The notes beneath the pieces are model-generated. The model saw only the letters and a program-made list of their open reading frames with translations. It was not told the DNA's origin and searched no databases. Shown here piece by piece: positions 62,185-64,000 of a stretch of 64,000 nt of DNA. Both the position numbers and the translations under genes were made by a program. The first letter of the stretch is position 1. The number at the start of each line of letters is the position of its first letter. The DNA is from Mycobacterium sp. DL592 (lineage in GTDB: Bacteria > Actinomycetota > Actinomycetes > Mycobacteriales > Mycobacteriaceae), in NCBI RefSeq assembly GCF_011694515.1, contig NZ_CP050192.1, positions 1,911,031 through 1,975,030 on the forward strand, in the 5' to 3' direction.

Positions 62185-63999
62185 TCAGCCGACGTTGACT
62201 GCGCCCTCGGCGATTCTGCGTACGGCGTCGATGAAGATGTCGATTTCGTCGTAGGTGTTGTAGAAGGCGAAGGAGGGTCGGACGGTGGTTTCGACTCCCA
62301 TGCGGCGCAGGATGGGTTGGGCGCAGTGGTGTCCGGCGCGTACGGCGATGCCTTCGGTGTTGAGGGCTTTGCCGATTTCGATCGGGTCGTGGCCGGCGAG
62401 TACGAAGGACAGCACGCTGGCCTTCTCGTCGGCCGTGCCGATCAGCCGCACGCCGGGGATGGCGGCCAGTCGTGGGGTGGCGTATTCGAGTAGGGCGTGT
62501 TCGTAGGCGGCGATGCGGTCGATGCCGATTTTTTCGACGTAGCGTAGGGCTTCGCCGAGTCCGACGGCGTCGGCGATGTTGCCGGTGCCGGCTTCGAACT
62601 TGTTGGGTAGGCCCTGGTAGATCGAGCGTTCGATGGTGACGTCGGCGATCATGTTGCCCCCACCCTGCCATGGCGGGGTTTCGGCGAGTGCTTCTTCGGT
62701 GCCGTAGAGCACCCCGATGCCGGTGGGGCCGAAAATCTTGTGGCCGGAGAACACCAGGAAGTCCGCGCCGGTCTCGGACACGTCGATCGGGATGTGCGGC
62801 ACTGATTGGGCGGCGTCGATGAGGACGCGGGCGCCGTAGCGGTGGCCGAGTTCGACGATCTTCTCCACCGGGGTGACGGTGCCCAGGGCGTTGGAGACCT
62901 GGGTGGCCGAGACCAGCTTGGTGCGGGGACCGAGCAGGTCTTCGAACTCGCTGAGCAGCAGGTTGCCGGCATCGTCGACGGGGGCGACCTTCAGGATCGC
63001 GCCGGTCTGCTGGGCGATCATCTGCCAGGGAACGATATTGGCGTGGTGCTCCAGATTGGTGATCACGATCTCGTCACCCGGCTTGAGGTGCTTGCCGCCC
63101 CAGGCCTTGGCCACCAGGTTGATGGCTTCGGTGGTACCGCGCACGAAGATGATCTGCTCAGATTTCGGAGCTCCGATGAAGCGGCGCACCGTATCCCGGG
63201 CCTCTTCGTAGGCGTCGGTGGCGCGTGCGGCCAACTCGTGAGCGGCGCGGTGGATGTTGGAATTCTCGTGGGCGTAGAAGTAGGCCAGGCGGTCGATGAC
63301 GGCTTGGGGTTTTTGGGTGGTGGCGGCGTTGTCGAACCAGATCAGTGGTTTGCCGTTGACTGTTTCGTGCAGGATCGGGAAGTCCGCGCGGATGGCGTGG
63401 ACGTCGAAGATCTCGTGCTTGTCCGGAATCTGCGGCACCGGCTCGGCTAACTCGGGAGCTGCCGAGGTGAAGTAGTAGTTCGCCTCGTCTCCGGTTGGCG
63501 CCGAAGTCAATTCGGGTGCCGACAGGAAACTGAGGTCCGGAATCCCCGGAACTTCGTGGGGAAAGCCCGGCACCGACCCGCGCGGAGCGACCGGCACGGT
63601 GGGCGCCGCACCCGCCAGCACCCCCGGCACCGTCGGCAGGATGCCGTCGGGAACCGTGAACTCGCCCAGGTTGAACGGATTGAAGGCGCTAACCAGCCCG
63701 CTGCCGGCATGCCCGGCCGACGTTCCCGAAGTCAGATCGGGAGCGCTCCCCCGCGGTGCCACCGGTACCGATCCCGGCGGAATTGGTTCCGGCCCAGGTG
63801 AACTCGGGGCCGGAACCGCAAGCGACGGCGGCGGTGTGACGGCGGCCGGCGCGAGGTGGGTCTGCGACCCCACACCGGACTGCGCATAACTGGCAGCCGA
63901 CGTGGTGTCGGGGACTTCACCGCGGGGTGCCGGCGGCACCATCTGGGGCGGACTGTCGTTTCCGGGAATCGTTCCGGTGGAGAACAATTGTGTTGCCAT
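62185..63999 (-). CDS. Cysteine desulfurase with encapsulin-cargo N-terminal extension
   Basis: 604 residues; start ATG 63999 lies one base from the window edge. Residues ~198-604 are a SufS-type PLP cysteine desulfurase: AATTQKP, NLEHHANIVPWQ, Schiff-base K421 in SGHKIFGPTG, and catalytic C559 in RAGHHCAQPIL. Residues 1-197 are a Pro/Ala/Gly-rich, probably disordered extension with three VPxAPRGxxP motifs at 21-34, 78-91 and 135-148, each 57 residues apart. Such extensions are the shell-targeting regions of desulfurase cargo of family 2A encapsulins. The shell gene should be immediately upstream, right of the window. Confidence 0.93.
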   Translation of the reverse strand: MATQLFSTGTIPGNDSPPQMVPPAPRGEVPDTTSAASYAQSGVGSQTHLAPAAVTPPPSLAVPAPSSPGPEPIPPGSVPVAPRGSAPDLTSGTSAGHAGSGLVSAFNPFNLGEFTVPDGILPTVPGVLAGAAPTVPVAPRGSVPGFPHEVPGIPDLSFLSAPELTSAPTGDEANYYFTSAAPELAEPVPQIPDKHEIFDVHAIRADFPILHETVNGKPLIWFDNAATTQKPQAVIDRLAYFYAHENSNIHRAAHELAARATDAYEEARDTVRRFIGAPKSEQIIFVRGTTEAINLVAKAWGGKHLKPGDEIVITNLEHHANIVPWQMIAQQTGAILKVAPVDDAGNLLLSEFEDLLGPRTKLVSATQVSNALGTVTPVEKIVELGHRYGARVLIDAAQSVPHIPIDVSETGADFLVFSGHKIFGPTGIGVLYGTEEALAETPPWQGGGNMIADVTIERSIYQGLPNKFEAGTGNIADAVGLGEALRYVEKIGIDRIAAYEHALLEYATPRLAAIPGVRLIGTADEKASVLSFVLAGHDPIEIGKALNTEGIAVRAGHHCAQPILRRMGVETTVRPSFAFYNTYDEIDIFIDAVRRIAEGAVNVG

Positions 64000-64000
64000 T

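Noticed and set aside
1..64000. CRISPR arrays, tRNA or rRNA genes, complete insertion sequences, prophage genes
   Set aside because: No regularly spaced repeats, cloverleaf-like sequences, transposase or phage proteins were recognised by eye on either strand.

Overview
The window is high-GC actinobacterial chromosome from a Mycobacterium/Mycolicibacterium-type organism. The evidence is a complete yrbEA-yrbEB-mceA-F lipid importer, a glnA1/RDD/DUF4191/lipA/lipB/epimerase/dlaT block in the order I recall for M. tuberculosis Rv2220-Rv2215, PGRS-like and mycobacterial-leader exported proteins, F420-type oxidoreductases, a carboxylic acid reductase, leaderless promoters and many ATGA/GTGA start-stop overlaps. 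The species cannot be resolved from the sequence alone.

Layout. 1-4310: dissolved-inorganic-carbon operon (partial DabB-like membrane subunit, DabA, PII-like protein, beta-carbonic-anhydrase homologue lacking the active-site Arg). 4315-5870: acyl-CoA dehydrogenase and DoxX. 6009-7417: a PGRS-type gene interrupted by non-biological sequence that matches Illumina/Nextera adapter. 7796-16166: glnA1, RDD protein, an amidohydrolase, DUF4191, lipA, lipB, epimerase and a 5'-truncated dlaT. 16217-26018: mce operon with a trailing secreted protein; dlaT and yrbEA meet at a suspicious junction. 26005-32306: steroid/aromatic ring-degradation genes (KstD-like, HsaC-like, HsaA-like, Baeyer-Villiger monooxygenase, HsaD-like), which fits lipid or sterol uptake by the adjacent Mce system.

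32440-36077: a two-gene signalling unit, a Cache/HAMP receptor with a degenerate class III cyclase domain, overlapping an MscS-type channel fused to a cyclic-nucleotide-binding-like domain that also lacks key residues. 36086-43377: LhgO, LLM oxidoreductase, MarR, EamA and MFS transporters, thioesterase, P1 peptidase. 43440-46166: rhodanese, small membrane protein, then an Ltp2-like aldolase with its DUF35 partner. 46171-50614: small proteins and a DUF3311/sodium-solute symporter/histidine kinase/response regulator operon. 50754-53349: exported protein, PPOX protein, a hypothetical gene bracketed by similar palindromes, and a long perfect hairpin.

53350-58328: HxlR regulator divergent from carboxylic acid reductase and an SDR, with an 11+4+11 inverted repeat between them. 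58331-62168: LLM oxidoreductase, small secreted protein, YaeQ, small membrane protein plus a decayed copy of its 5' end, a frameshifted SpoIIM-like gene and an NlpC/P60-like protein. 62185-63999: a cysteine desulfurase with a ~197-residue Pro/Ala-rich N-terminal extension carrying three motifs spaced exactly 57 residues apart. This is the architecture of the cargo enzyme of family 2A encapsulin nanocompartments, so the shell gene is predicted just beyond the right edge.

Two sites (6347-6503 and about 16166-16190) suggest draft-assembly errors, and gene order across them should not be trusted without reads.
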